NCBI RefSeq assembly: GCF_900292075.1 | Contig: NZ_OLMV01000004.1 | Span: forward strand, 248,001-312,000 | Source: Microbacterium timonense | Lineage (GTDB): Bacteria > Actinomycetota > Actinomycetes > Actinomycetales > Microbacteriaceae | Direction of reading: 5' to 3' | Length of the DNA: 64,000 bases | Part shown: piece by piece, positions 8,548 to 17,779 of the stretch | Position numbering within the stretch: position 1 is the stretch's first letter | Layout: each line of letters opens with the position of its first letter | Notes under the pieces: model-generated | Told to the model about the DNA's origin: nothing | Seen by the model: the letters and a program-made list of their open reading frames with translations, nothing else | Database searches by the model: none | Made by a program: the position numbers and the translations under genes

Positions 8548-10476
8548 ATGAGCGACGTCACGATCGTCGAGCGCCCGTCCCGCTCCACGCCGCCCGCGCG
8601 CCGGCGCAGCCGAGGGCCCTCGATCGCCGACCGGATCCGCGACCTGGGGGAGCAGCGCACCGGCGCTCTGCTGCTGGTCCTGGCCACGCTCGTCGCCATC
8701 ATCTGGGCGAACCTGTCCGCGGCGTCCTATCACGACTTCTGGGAGACCGACCTCACGATCGGGTTCGGCGACATCGAGCTGCAGTTCACGCTGCACGCGC
8801 TCGTGAACGACGCGCTGATGGCGATCTTCTTCTTCACCGTGGGACTCGAGGTGCGCCGCGAGTTCGCGATCGGTGAGCTGACCAGTTGGTCGCGCGCCAT
8901 GATCCCGGTGGTGGCGGCCGTCGCCGGCCTGCTGGTGCCCGCGGCGCTGTACCTCGCCGTCGCGGCGGGATCCGGCTTCGAGCATGCGTGGGGCGTGGTC
9001 ATCTCGACCGACACCGCATTCCTGGTAGGGGCGCTGGCCCTGATCGGGCCGCGCGCGTCGGGACGTCTGCGGGTCTTCCTCCTGGCCCTCGCCGTCGTCG
9101 ACGACATCGGTGCGCTCAGCATCATCGCGCTGTTCTACACCGAGAACTTCACGCCGCTGCCGCTGCTCATCGCGGCAGCGGGACTCGCCGGCATCTTCTT
9201 CACCCGGTACATCCGGCGCGGACGGGGCCCGATCTACGCCACCCTGTCGATCATCGTGTGGCTCGCCTTCCTCGCATCAGGCGTGCACCCGACGCTCGCG
9301 GGCGTCGCGATCGCCCTCCTCATCCCGGTCTACCGGCCCAATCGCCGCGACGTGGAGCAGGCGCTCGAGCTGGCGCGGGTGTTCCGCCAGTCGCCCAACA
9401 CCGAGTATGCCCGGCAGGCCGCCAACAGCCTGCGGGAATCGATCTCGATCAACGAGCGCCTGCAGTCGGCGTACGCCCCGTACGTCGCGTATGTGATCCT
9501 CCCGCTCTTCGCCCTCGCCAACGCGGGCGTCGAGATCTCGGGTCCGATCCTGGCGGCGGCTGTGCGGTCGCCCGTCACGTGGGCGATCATCGTGGGCCTG
9601 GTCGTGGGCAAGTTCGTCGGTGTGTTCGGTGCCGCTGTCGTCATGAAGGTCTTCCGGCTCGGGGAGTTCGGGCTCGGGCTGACGCTGGACCGTGTCGCCG
9701 GCGGCGCGATGCTGTGCGGCATCGGGTTCACGATCTCGCTGTTCATCATCGACCTCGCGATCGACGATCCGGGCGTGCAGAACGAGGCACGTGTCGGTGT
9801 GCTGGCTGCGTCCCTGCTGGCGTTCGCCTTCGCAGCGGTGGTCTTCCGGATCTCCGACGCCCGACGGCCCGACGACGACGGCGGTCGCACGCTGGTGCGC
9901 CCGGTCGACCCGAAGCGCGACCACATCTACGGCGACGTGAACGCGCCGCTGACCATCGTCGAGTACGGCGACTTCCAGTGCCCGTTCTGCTCGAAGGCGT
10001 CCGGCTCCATCGAGGAGGTGCGCCGCGAGCTCGGCGACCGGCTGCGGTACGTGTGGCGTCACGCGCCGCTCGAGCGGCAGCATCCGAACGCGCTCGCCGC
10101 GGCCGAGGCGGCTGAAGCGGCCGCGCTGCAAGGCAAGCTGCCCGAGTTCTCCCGCAGTCTGTTCGCGGACCAGGAGCACCAGCTTCCGTCGGACATGATC
10201 CGGCGCGCCCGCGAGCTCGGCCTGGACGTCGATCGCTTCGAGGAGGACCTCAGCTCGCCGAAGGTCACGGGGCGCGTGAGCGACGACATGTTGGATGCCG
10301 AGGCGATGGACATCAGCTCGGTGCCGACCTTCTTCGTCAACGGCATCCGTCACGTCGGCCCGTACGACGCGCAGACCCTGATCCGCGCCCTCACCGCGTC
10401 GGCGCCGGACAGGGCGGCCGACGGGGCGTCCGCCGCCTCGACGGAGGGGTCGGCGGGAGGCGGCGCCGAGAAGTGA
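8548..10476 (+). CDS. nhaA: Na+/H+ antiporter NhaA fused to a DsbA-like thioredoxin domain
   Basis: 642 residues. An NhaA transporter domain of about 11-12 membrane segments (residues about 30-440), with the paired aspartates seen in LAVVDDIGALS, is followed by a DsbA/thioredoxin-fold domain (about 455-630) with active site CPFC and a cis-Pro loop SSVPTFFVN. The transporter exchanges Na+ for H+ at the cytoplasmic membrane; the fused domain would face the cytosol if the C-terminus is inside, as in E. coli NhaA. NhaA-thioredoxin fusions are known in actinobacteria but the purpose of the redox domain is unproven. The ATG at 8548 has GGAGG 5 nt upstream. It is divergent from the trp leader and converges with ltrA. 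Confidence 0.92.
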   Translation: MSDVTIVERPSRSTPPARRRSRGPSIADRIRDLGEQRTGALLLVLATLVAIIWANLSAASYHDFWETDLTIGFGDIELQFTLHALVNDALMAIFFFTVGLEVRREFAIGELTSWSRAMIPVVAAVAGLLVPAALYLAVAAGSGFEHAWGVVISTDTAFLVGALALIGPRASGRLRVFLLALAVVDDIGALSIIALFYTENFTPLPLLIAAAGLAGIFFTRYIRRGRGPIYATLSIIVWLAFLASGVHPTLAGVAIALLIPVYRPNRRDVEQALELARVFRQSPNTEYARQAANSLRESISINERLQSAYAPYVAYVILPLFALANAGVEISGPILAAAVRSPVTWAIIVGLVVGKFVGVFGAAVVMKVFRLGEFGLGLTLDRVAGGAMLCGIGFTISLFIIDLAIDDPGVQNEARVGVLAASLLAFAFAAVVFRISDARRPDDDGGRTLVRPVDPKRDHIYGDVNAPLTIVEYGDFQCPFCSKASGSIEEVRRELGDRLRYVWRHAPLERQHPNALAAAEAAEAAALQGKLPEFSRSLFADQEHQLPSDMIRRARELGLDVDRFEEDLSSPKVTGRVSDDMLDAEAMDISSVPTFFVNGIRHVGPYDAQTLIRALTASAPDRAADGASAASTEGSAGGGAEK

Positions 10477-10497
10477 TCGGCGCCGGCGAACCCGGCC

Positions 10498-11739
10498 TCA
10501 GCTCTGCCGGGCGCGCTCCAGCATCTGCGCGCCGTGGCGCCACCCGACGGTCTCGTATCCGACGACCACGACGGCCGGGGCGCACGCGATGAACAACAGC
10601 GCGACGCCCAGGGTCGCCCCCAGCGTGACCGCAACGACGCTGGCAGCGAGAGCGAGCACCGAGCCGAGGTAGAGCCAGACGTGGAACGGGTCGAACTGCA
10701 TGACGGTCAGCGCGTAGATGCCGAAGAGGAACGTCTCGTAGACCAGGACGGGGATCGCGATGCTCAGCACCGCGAAGGTCGTGTCGACGTGAGCCTCATG
10801 CGCGATCACGTTCGCGGCGACGTGAAGGCCGGCCCCCACCGCGATCAGCGAGCCGAACACGAACAGGTGCAGATATCCCCACGGGAAGCCGCGCAGCCGG
10901 TGCCGCTCCAGCACGTCGCCGAAGGGGATCACGAAGTAGTTCCACCACATGCCGAAGGCGAGCGCCGTCCCACTGAAGGCGATGAGACCCGCCTCGAGCG
11001 ACCACCCCAGCGTCTCATCCTGCACGACCGCCGAGATCGCGAGGATCGTCCCGAGGATCACCTCGCCCAGCGTGATGATGACCAGCAGCCCGTAGCGCTC
11101 CGCGATGTGGTGCGCATGCCACGGAGTCGGGCCGAACCGGGTCTCGGCGAAGAGCGGGCCGGCGAGCTCGAACAGCATGAGCAGCGTCGTGAAGACCAGC
11201 GTGATGCCGACCGGCATGTTGAGGAAGATGAGGGCGATCCAGCCGAGCTGCGCGATCGACACGTTGACGATGTACGCGATGCACGTCTTGCGCCGGGCCT
11301 GGTCGTGCACCGCGGCGCGGATCCACAGCGCGATCGTCGCGACGCGCATGACGACGTACCCGGCGACCATCACGGTGTTGTCCAGATACGCGCCATCCTC
11401 CATGGAGTGGAAGACGTCGGGCACACCGAGGGCCACGATGAGCACGCCCACCATCACGACCAGCGTCGAGACGCGGAAGTAGATGTCGTCGGTGTCGTAG
11501 GCGGAGGCGAGCCAGGAGTAATTGATCCACGCCCAGGTGACCGCGAAGGTCGAGAACGCGAAGCCGATGAGCGCCGTCGAGACGTTGCCCAGCTCGAGGT
11601 AGTGCGCCATCTGGCTGGAGATCTGGCTGAACGCGACGACGAAGGTGAGGTCGAACAGCAGCTCCAGCGGGGTCGCCGTCCGGTGCGCCTCGTGGGGGTC
11701 TCTGCCGGTCATGCGTCCGAGGTGATGGCTCAGGCTCAT
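10498..11739 (-). CDS. ltrA: Low temperature requirement protein A (LtrA) family
   Basis: 413-residue polytopic membrane protein, about ten to twelve helices, with family-typical strings TPLELLFDLTFVVAFSQ near the N-terminus and ERYGLLVIITLGEVILG in the middle. LtrA was named for a Listeria mutant unable to grow in the cold; biochemical function is unknown. The ATG at 11739 starts the hydrophilic N-terminus MSLSHHLGRMTGRDPHEAHR; the second Met (residue 10) is an alternative. It is divergent from ispG with an 87-nt shared upstream region. Confidence 0.9.
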   Translation of the reverse strand: MSLSHHLGRMTGRDPHEAHRTATPLELLFDLTFVVAFSQISSQMAHYLELGNVSTALIGFAFSTFAVTWAWINYSWLASAYDTDDIYFRVSTLVVMVGVLIVALGVPDVFHSMEDGAYLDNTVMVAGYVVMRVATIALWIRAAVHDQARRKTCIAYIVNVSIAQLGWIALIFLNMPVGITLVFTTLLMLFELAGPLFAETRFGPTPWHAHHIAERYGLLVIITLGEVILGTILAISAVVQDETLGWSLEAGLIAFSGTALAFGMWWNYFVIPFGDVLERHRLRGFPWGYLHLFVFGSLIAVGAGLHVAANVIAHEAHVDTTFAVLSIAIPVLVYETFLFGIYALTVMQFDPFHVWLYLGSVLALAASVVAVTLGATLGVALLFIACAPAVVVVGYETVGWRHGAQMLERARQS

Positions 11740-11826
11740 GGCGGGAAGATACACCGTGCGCGCGGCGTGCCCCGCGAGCCCGCCGCCTCCGAGCCGACGA
11801 TCAGCCCGCGCGCGTAGGCTGGAGCC

Positions 11827-12978
11827 GTGCCAGCCGTGAACATCGGGATGCCCAAGGTCCCCGAAACGCTCGCCCCCCGCCGCAAGAGCCGCCAGATCAG
11901 GGTGGGCAAGGTGCTGGTCGGTGGTGACGCCCCCGTCAGCGTGCAGTCGATGACGACGACGCCCACCACCAACATCAACGCCACGCTGCAGCAGATCGCC
12001 GAGCTCACCGCCTCGGGCTGTGAGATCGTGCGCGTCGCCGTCCCGTCTCAGGACGACGCCGATGTGCTGCACATCATCGCCGCGAAGAGCCAGATCCCGG
12101 TGATCGCCGACATCCACTTCCAGCCGAAGTACGTCTTCCAGGCGATCGACGCCGGTTGCGCGGGCGTGCGGGTGAACCCGGGCAACATCCGTCAGTTCGA
12201 CGACAAGGTCGGTGAGATCGCCCGTGCCGCCAAAGCGGCGGGGGTGTCGCTGCGCATCGGCGTGAACGCGGGGTCGCTCGACAAGCGACTGCTCGAGAAG
12301 TACGGCAAGGCCACGCCGGAGGCGCTCGTCGAGAGCGCCGTGTGGGAGGCCTCCCTCTTCGAGGAGCACGACTTCCACGACTTCAAGATCTCGGTCAAGC
12401 ACAACGACCCGATCGTGATGGTCAAGGCCTATCGCCTGCTCGCCGAGCGGGGGGACTGGCCGTTGCACCTGGGAGTGACCGAGGCCGGGCCGGCATTCCA
12501 GGGCACCATCAAGTCGGCGACGGCATTCGGCATCCTGCTGGCCGAGGGCATCGGCGACACCATCCGCGTCTCGCTGTCGGCGCCGCCGGCTGAAGAGGTC
12601 AAGGTGGGCCACCAGATCCTGCAGTCGCTGAATCTGCGGGAGCGCAAGCTCGAGATCGTCTCGTGCCCCTCGTGCGGGCGCGCCCAGGTGGACGTGTACT
12701 CGCTGGCCGACTCGGTGACCGAGGGGCTGAAGGACATGACCGTGCCGCTGCGCGTCGCGGTCATGGGCTGCGTCGTCAACGGCCCCGGTGAGGCTCGCGA
12801 GGCCGACCTCGGTGTGGCGTCCGGCAACGGCAAGGGGCAGATCTTCGTGAAGGGGCAGGTCATCAAGACCGTGCCCGAGGCCGAGATCGTCGACACGCTC
12901 ATCGAGGAGGCGAACCGCATCGCCGATGAGATGGGTCCGAACGCTCCGGTCGGCACGGCCCAGGTCGTCACCTCCTGA
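11827..12978 (+). CDS. ispG: 4-hydroxy-3-methylbut-2-en-1-yl diphosphate synthase (GcpE)
   Basis: 383-residue [4Fe-4S] enzyme of the MEP isoprenoid pathway that converts MEcPP to HMBPP. TIM-barrel region with [12 protein letters not shown] and VRVNPGNIR, then the iron-sulfur domain with SCPSCGR and [11 protein letters not shown] supplying the three Cys ligands. Length is normal for the actinobacterial form. The GTG at 11827 follows TAGGCT by 6 nt, a leaderless-type arrangement that also contains GGAG. The next gene begins within its stop codon. Confidence 0.97.
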   Translation: MPAVNIGMPKVPETLAPRRKSRQIRVGKVLVGGDAPVSVQSMTTTPTTNINATLQQIAELTASGCEIVRVAVPSQDDADVLHIIAAKSQIPVIADIHFQPKYVFQAIDAGCAGVRVNPGNIRQFDDKVGEIARAAKAAGVSLRIGVNAGSLDKRLLEKYGKATPEALVESAVWEASLFEEHDFHDFKISVKHNDPIVMVKAYRLLAERGDWPLHLGVTEAGPAFQGTIKSATAFGILLAEGIGDTIRVSLSAPPAEEVKVGHQILQSLNLRERKLEIVSCPSCGRAQVDVYSLADSVTEGLKDMTVPLRVAVMGCVVNGPGEAREADLGVASGNGKGQIFVKGQVIKTVPEAEIVDTLIEEANRIADEMGPNAPVGTAQVVTS

Positions 12979-13829
12979 TGGGACTCGGGCGGCTGTCGGC
13001 CGCTCAGCGTGCGCTTCTGGACGCTTGGCTGCCGGGTTTCCGCGCCGTCGAGGACCTGAGCTGGGATCAGGCTGACACCGTGGTGCTCCGGGTGTCCGCC
13101 GGTGACCAGCAGCTCGTCGTCAAGGCCGGCGGCGAGCGCAACCATCACCTGCGCCGCGAGATCGACGCGCACGCCGGCGGGTGGACGGACGTATGGGTTC
13201 GCACCGGACGCGCAGCGAGGCTTCGCTGGTTCGATCGGTCCGCGCGCATTCTCGTCGCCGACTTCCTCACCGGCGGGCTCGCGTACCGGACCGCGGCGGC
13301 CACCGACCCGGCGGTCCACCGCCAGGCCGGCGCGCTGCTGCGAGAGTTCCACGCGCAAGCGAGCCGCCCGTCCGAGGGGACGGATGCCGCGGCCACTCGT
13401 CGCGCGCTGCATCAGCTCGACACCTCCGACGCGATCGCGCCCCCGGTCGCGGAACGTCTGCGGGCAGCACTGGCCGCACTGCCGCCCGTCGAGGCGGACC
13501 TCGTTCCGACCCACGGCGACTGGCAGCCCCGGAACTGGCTGGTGGCAGGCGGCCTGGTGCGTGTGATCGACTTCGGGCGATTCGCCTTCCGGCCCGCGGC
13601 GACCGACTTCGCGCGCCTGGCGGTCCAGGAGTGGCGTGAGAACCCCGCGTGCGAGGCCGCCTTCTTCGAGGGGTACGGATCCGACCCGCGCGAGGGGGAG
13701 CACTGGCTGCTCATGCGCCTGCGCGAGGCGATCGGCACCGCGTGCTGGGCTCGCGAGGTGGGGGACGCGGCGTTCGAGGCGCAAGGGCATCGGATGATCA
13801 CTGACGCGCTCGCCGAGTTCGAGGGCTGA
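12978..13829 (+). CDS. APH/choline kinase-like phosphotransferase
   Basis: 283 residues of protein-kinase-like fold. The catalytic loop THGDWQPRNW and the metal-binding VIDFGR are intact, so it is likely active. The N-lobe is short (VLRVSAGDQQLVVKAGGE). The family covers aminoglycoside phosphotransferases, homoserine and small-alcohol kinases; nothing identifies the substrate, and chromosomal placement behind ispG (overlap TGATG, translational coupling) argues for a housekeeping or scavenging kinase rather than acquired resistance. It converges with the polysaccharide operon. Confidence 0.8.
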   Translation: MGLGRLSAAQRALLDAWLPGFRAVEDLSWDQADTVVLRVSAGDQQLVVKAGGERNHHLRREIDAHAGGWTDVWVRTGRAARLRWFDRSARILVADFLTGGLAYRTAAATDPAVHRQAGALLREFHAQASRPSEGTDAAATRRALHQLDTSDAIAPPVAERLRAALAALPPVEADLVPTHGDWQPRNWLVAGGLVRVIDFGRFAFRPAATDFARLAVQEWRENPACEAAFFEGYGSDPREGEHWLLMRLREAIGTACWAREVGDAAFEAQGHRMITDALAEFEG

Positions 13830-13963
13830 CCCGGAGAGGGCGCGGAGTCCGTCGGCATGGCATCACGAACTCGACTCTCGGTATGGCGCAGCTCGTCACT
13901 CCCCAGCCGGGCAGCGGGCGATCGCGCCCGTGATGATCGTGCGAGGCGTCTCGAGACGTCGGG

Positions 13964-14566
13964 TCACGACGGCGCGGTCAGCTGCCCTTCCGCTCCCGCG
14001 CGCGACCGCGCCGCAGGCGACTCGTCCAGGGTCCGGATCAGCCGCGCCGGCACACCGCCGTACACCGCCCCGCCGGCGAGATCGCGGGTGACCACCGCGC
14101 CTGCGGCGACGATGACGTCGTCGCCGATCGTGACGCCGGGCAGCACCGTGACATGCGCCCCGAGCCAGCACCGGTCGCCGATCGTGACGGGTGCGCTCAC
14201 GCGAGTGTGATCGATTCCCGCCGGGCCGACACCGTGCGAGCTCGTGATGATCGTCGTGAACATCGCGATGTGGCTGTCCTCGCCGATCCGGATGGGCGCC
14301 ACCGCCTCGAAGTAGCACCACACGTTCACCGACGTACGTGCGCCGATGTGGATGTCGCGGCTCCCCGTGAAGGTGCATCGCGACTGCACCTTCGGAGTGC
14401 GGACATCGAAACCGCGCAGACGCAGGATGGCGTAGCGCACCGCTCGCGGGCACAGCGGCGATCCCGCGATGCTGTTCGTGATGAACGACCGGAATCCCCA
14501 CGACAGGTCCTGCACGATGCTGCGCACCAGCGGACGGATGCCGACGGCCTCGGCCATGCTGTTCAC
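13964..14566 (-). CDS. Hexapeptide-repeat acyltransferase (LbH/NodL-CatB type)
   Basis: 200-residue left-handed beta-helix acetyltransferase, last gene of the polysaccharide operon. Successive hexapeptide turns (IHIGARTSVNVW, VTIGDRCWLGAHVTVLPGVT, VIVAAGAVVTRD) and the catalytic-type His in SSHGVGPAG are visible, ending in GGVPARLIR as in galactoside/maltose O-acetyltransferases. It probably O-acetylates the glycan from acetyl-CoA in the cytoplasm. The GTG at 14566 is preferred because AGGAGG lies 6 nt upstream and it overlaps the stop of the GH16 gene (GTGA); an ATG at 14557 would leave too long a spacing. Confidence 0.88.
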   Translation of the reverse strand: MNSMAEAVGIRPLVRSIVQDLSWGFRSFITNSIAGSPLCPRAVRYAILRLRGFDVRTPKVQSRCTFTGSRDIHIGARTSVNVWCYFEAVAPIRIGEDSHIAMFTTIITSSHGVGPAGIDHTRVSAPVTIGDRCWLGAHVTVLPGVTIGDDVIVAAGAVVTRDLAGGAVYGGVPARLIRTLDESPAARSRAGAEGQLTAPS

Positions 14567-15534
14567 CGGTCGCCTCCTGTCGGGTCGATCGTCGCGCCGG
14601 TGTCGTCGAGCTGATCCGCGGGGGTGTACGAGATCCAGTCGATGAGCATCCGGTTGGTCTCCGGCGTCGTCGCATCGGGGTCCCCGGGCCAGTTCCCGCC
14701 CACCGCGAGGCTGAACAGCGCATGCGTCGGGTCGTCGAACACCCAGCGGCCGGGGATCGGCACATCCCACTCCTCGACGTCCATCACGACCTGACCGTCG
14801 ATCGCGAGGATCACCCGCCCCGGCTGCTTCTCGACGGTGTAGACGTGGAAGTCGTCGGCGAGGCGCACCGGCATGTCCACGCCCTCATTGAGCGCCCACT
14901 TGTTCGTCAGGCCGGTGGGGCCGTGCAGGTGGTGGATGCTCCGGCTGGTGTCGTTCGGCGTCTCGATGACGTCGATCTCGCCGGCGGCGGGCCAGCCCAC
15001 GCGATCGATCGAATCGCCCAGCAGCCAGAAGGCCGGCAGCAGCCCCTGTCCCTCCGGGAGCTTGATCCGGGCCGAGAGCCGCCCGAAGGTGAACGACCAC
15101 TTGCCCTGGCTGGTGATGCGGCCCGAGGTCGGCGTGCCTTCGGCGGGCACATGGGCGGTGATGGCGAGATGCCCGTCGCCGTCCAGGGCGACTGCGTCCT
15201 CGGTGTACTCCTGCAGCTCGTTGTTGCCCCAGCCCCCGCCGCCCGTCTGGATCGTCCACACGTTCGGGTCGGGCTTGGCGCCCGCCGGACCGTCGAAATC
15301 GTCGTAGAGCGGTGCGCTGTCGCTGTAGCGCGGGCCGAGGAACGACAGGAACGAGAACCCGGTGAACCACCACAGGCCTGCGAGCACCAGGAGCCCGACG
15401 AGGAGGACCGCGGGGATCACGAACACCGCGCGGCGGCGCCGAGCGCGCGCCGCGGCCTGCGTGGCCGCGACGCCGCCCGCCTCGGGCGGGTCCTCCACGG
15501 TGCTCTCGTCACGCGGGGTCGAAGTCACAGTCAC
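14563..15534 (-). CDS. Membrane-anchored GH16 family beta-glucanase/galactanase
   Basis: 323 residues: Arg-rich cytoplasmic tail, one membrane helix (about residues 36-60), then a GH16 domain with the catalytic signature GEIDVIE (nucleophile and acid/base Glu flanking Asp). Both catalytic Glu and the Asp are present, so an active endo-acting enzyme on beta-1,3/1,4-glucans or related polymers, or a transglycosylase, is likely. Its place inside the polysaccharide operon suggests trimming, release or length control of the exported chain. GTG at 15534 overlaps the preceding stop (GTGA), with GGAAGGA about 10 nt upstream. Confidence 0.9.
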   Translation of the reverse strand: MTVTSTPRDESTVEDPPEAGGVAATQAAARARRRRAVFVIPAVLLVGLLVLAGLWWFTGFSFLSFLGPRYSDSAPLYDDFDGPAGAKPDPNVWTIQTGGGGWGNNELQEYTEDAVALDGDGHLAITAHVPAEGTPTSGRITSQGKWSFTFGRLSARIKLPEGQGLLPAFWLLGDSIDRVGWPAAGEIDVIETPNDTSRSIHHLHGPTGLTNKWALNEGVDMPVRLADDFHVYTVEKQPGRVILAIDGQVVMDVEEWDVPIPGRWVFDDPTHALFSLAVGGNWPGDPDATTPETNRMLIDWISYTPADQLDDTGATIDPTGGDR

Positions 15535-16793
15535 GGCAGCAGTCCTTCCGGGTCGCGGCAGAGGAGCTCGGTCGCGGCGGCGATCGTGTCGCGGTCGTAC
15601 ATGGAGCCGTCGAAGCTCATCGACACGTTGAGGCGCCGGCGGAGCACCGCGGTGAGAGCGGTGATCCCGTTGGGTGAAGAGGGGTCCACAGACACCCGCA
15701 CGACGCCGCCCTCCGACGCCCACGGGAGCGGCTCGAGGGCGCGGAGGAATCCCATGTCGCTGACCGTGGGCCTCACCGCGGCAGGTATCGTCGTCGGGGC
15801 CTCGCGCCGCCAGCGGCTGGTCAGGATCCCGGCCGCGAGGGCGGCCAGCGGGCGGCCGACGTGCAGGTCCCGGTGGAAGCGGGCGCCGGCCGCGTCGATG
15901 CCGGCCGATACCGAGACGGGATGCCCCACGACGAAGTTCCCGAGCGTCGAACGCCCGGACGGCAGGTAGCGGCGCAGATCGACGAGAACGGCGCCCTCGT
16001 TCATGACGGGCAGGCCCACTCGGCGCAGCGCGATGTGCAGGGCGAACATGGTCGCCACCGACAGGGGCACCCTGCCCCGGCTCCAGGCGGCCAGTGCGCG
16101 GTACGTGTCGTGGTCCATCCGGCGCGAGATGAGCTCGAGGGACCCGCGGGGGGCCGGCACCGTGGGGCCGGCGTGAGGCGTGCGGCGGTCGGTGAGGCGG
16201 TCGTGCACGACGTCGGCCACGCGCCGAGGGTGACGCAGGAACGTCGCGGCGGCGGCTGCGGGCAGCGGATCGTCGTCGTCGGCGTGGGCGAAGACGACCG
16301 GGGGCTTTCCGCCCGAGAGCGCGCCGGCGGTCAGCATGACTCCGAGGAACCCGTCGCCCAGGCGATGGTCGATGCACAGGGACGCGCGGTCCTCACCGAG
16401 GAAGACCGTGACCGGCAGATCGGGATCCACGGCCTCGCGGAGCCGGGGGAGACCCTCATCGCCGCTGAGCTCCGGGGGCAGCGACCGCACCATGCGTTCG
16501 GCCTGCGCGTCGAGCGTGGCGGGGTCGTACGTCCATCGGCCCCCGCCGAACGTGCGGCCGGCCCGTGCATCCGCGCCGAAGCCGATGAGGGCGCGCACGG
16601 CCTCCACGACCGACGTGCGGTCGGGCACGCGCAGCGGCGCCAGCTCCACGCTGATGCGCACGCCGGCGGAGAGCAGATCGCGGCTGCGGATGCGACCGGA
16701 CGACGCAGCGACGGATGCAGAGTCCCGCGGTCGGGCGCCGGAGCGCTCCCCGGGCGGACCTGCCGCGGGATGCTCGTGACGCGCGAGGACCAT
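15531..16793 (-). CDS. Condensation-domain/PapA-like acyltransferase of the polysaccharide operon
   Basis: 420 residues. The motif HRLGDG (HxxxDG) in CIDHRLGDGFLG matches the active site of the CoA-dependent acyltransferase superfamily that includes NRPS condensation domains, PapA and WS/DGAT enzymes; a DFG-like second motif is not obvious. The rest, including DLRRYLPSGRSTLGNFVVGH, also fits this fold. A role in acylating the glycan or a glycolipid precursor is inferred from the operon. The ATG at 16793 lies 2 nt after the stop of the pyruvyltransferase gene with GAAGG upstream. Ala/Pro-rich N-terminal 30 residues are poorly conserved in appearance. Superfamily call good, substrate unknown. 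Confidence 0.75.
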   Translation of the reverse strand: MVLARHEHPAAGPPGERSGARPRDSASVAASSGRIRSRDLLSAGVRISVELAPLRVPDRTSVVEAVRALIGFGADARAGRTFGGGRWTYDPATLDAQAERMVRSLPPELSGDEGLPRLREAVDPDLPVTVFLGEDRASLCIDHRLGDGFLGVMLTAGALSGGKPPVVFAHADDDDPLPAAAAATFLRHPRRVADVVHDRLTDRRTPHAGPTVPAPRGSLELISRRMDHDTYRALAAWSRGRVPLSVATMFALHIALRRVGLPVMNEGAVLVDLRRYLPSGRSTLGNFVVGHPVSVSAGIDAAGARFHRDLHVGRPLAALAAGILTSRWRREAPTTIPAAVRPTVSDMGFLRALEPLPWASEGGVVRVSVDPSSPNGITALTAVLRRRLNVSMSFDGSMYDRDTIAAATELLCRDPEGLLP

Positions 16794-16795
16794 GA

Positions 16796-17779
16796 CTAGA
16801 CCTTCGCCTCGGCGGCCGGCAGGTCGGGTGCGAACTCGAGCGGGAGCGCAAGGTCGTCGAGCCACGTCCGGGCGTAGCTCGTGAGCTTGCCGTTGGCATT
16901 GTCGATCGCGATGACGCGGCGTCCGATCTGAAGGGCGACCAGCATGGCGTGCAGTCGATCCGTGATCACCGTCTCGCCGGGTGCGAGCAGCGCGATGCCC
17001 GTCGCCAGACGCGTGGCGGCATCCGCGAACCAGCGGTGCGTCGAGCGGTTCATCGTCCGCGTCACCGCGCCCTCGACCAGGGTGCGCCGCAGGCGCTGCG
17101 CAAGCCGGTCGGCGAACGTCATCGCGGGCCAGTCCACGGCGGTGCGGCTTGTGCCGGGGGCGAGCGCGCTCTCATCGTCGCGGCGCAGCAGTCGCACCAC
17201 GTCCCGTGTCGGCGGGGCGGCGTCCAGCCGGCCGAGCATGTGCACGCTGTCCGGGGCGAGGTGCACGTCGTCGACCACATCCTCGACCGCCGCGAGCGAA
17301 GCGGTGTCGCGGACGGCGAGGCGAAGTCCCGGCCGCGGCGCCATGCGGCGCGCGAACTCATCCCGATCCGCGTCGGTCGCGAAGTGCACGGACTGCGGCT
17401 CCTGGATGAGCACCGTCTCAGGCCGCAGTCGCTCCGCCAGGCGATAGCGGTGCTCGCTGTGCTGCGGGTACAGCCCGCCGAAGTTGCCGCCGCCCTGGAT
17501 CGCGACGGGTGTGCGCGATCGGTAGACGCGCGGAGCGATCGTCCGCCACGAGTACGTCGCTTCGACCTCGATGCCGGCCCGCCGCCAGAACTCCGCCTGC
17601 CCGAGTGCGATGACGGAGTCGCCGATGTTCTCGTAGTCGGGGAAGTCCGTGAGCACGAGCGTGTCGATGCCATGGTGCAGCCTGGTCAGCGCGTCGGAGG
17701 ACCGCCGCCGCAGCTCCTCGATCGGATCGGCCGCGGCGTTTCGCGCAGCTCCGCTCGTGTTCTCGACGGGCAGCGTCAT
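16796..17779 (-). CDS. Polysaccharide pyruvyl transferase family protein
   Basis: 327 residues of GT-B-like fold. Signature parts include DFPDYENIGDSVIALG near the N-terminus, IQGGGNFGGLYP, and the C-terminal VITDRLHAMLVALQIGR with the conserved Arg/His. Enzymes of this family transfer pyruvate from PEP to sugar hydroxyls to give acidic ketals (CsaB, EpsO and similar), or act on related glycans. It sits in the middle of the operon and its ATG overlaps the flippase stop (ATGA). Pyruvylation would make the product anionic. Family assignment is firm. Confidence 0.9.
   Translation of the reverse strand: MTLPVENTSGAARNAAADPIEELRRRSSDALTRLHHGIDTLVLTDFPDYENIGDSVIALGQAEFWRRAGIEVEATYSWRTIAPRVYRSRTPVAIQGGGNFGGLYPQHSEHRYRLAERLRPETVLIQEPQSVHFATDADRDEFARRMAPRPGLRLAVRDTASLAAVEDVVDDVHLAPDSVHMLGRLDAAPPTRDVVRLLRRDDESALAPGTSRTAVDWPAMTFADRLAQRLRRTLVEGAVTRTMNRSTHRWFADAATRLATGIALLAPGETVITDRLHAMLVALQIGRRVIAIDNANGKLTSYARTWLDDLALPLEFAPDLPAAEAKV

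Noticed and set aside
10534-11817. Long plus-strand frame opposite ltrA
   Set aside because: Asp/Arg-rich, low-complexity antisense shadow of a convincing membrane protein gene.
12978-13829. Aminoglycoside resistance gene
   Set aside because: Only the general kinase fold is visible; composition and coupling to ispG indicate a resident gene.
13947-13958. CGTCTCGAGACG palindrome as a terminator
   Set aside because: Six-base arms with no loop; too small to call.
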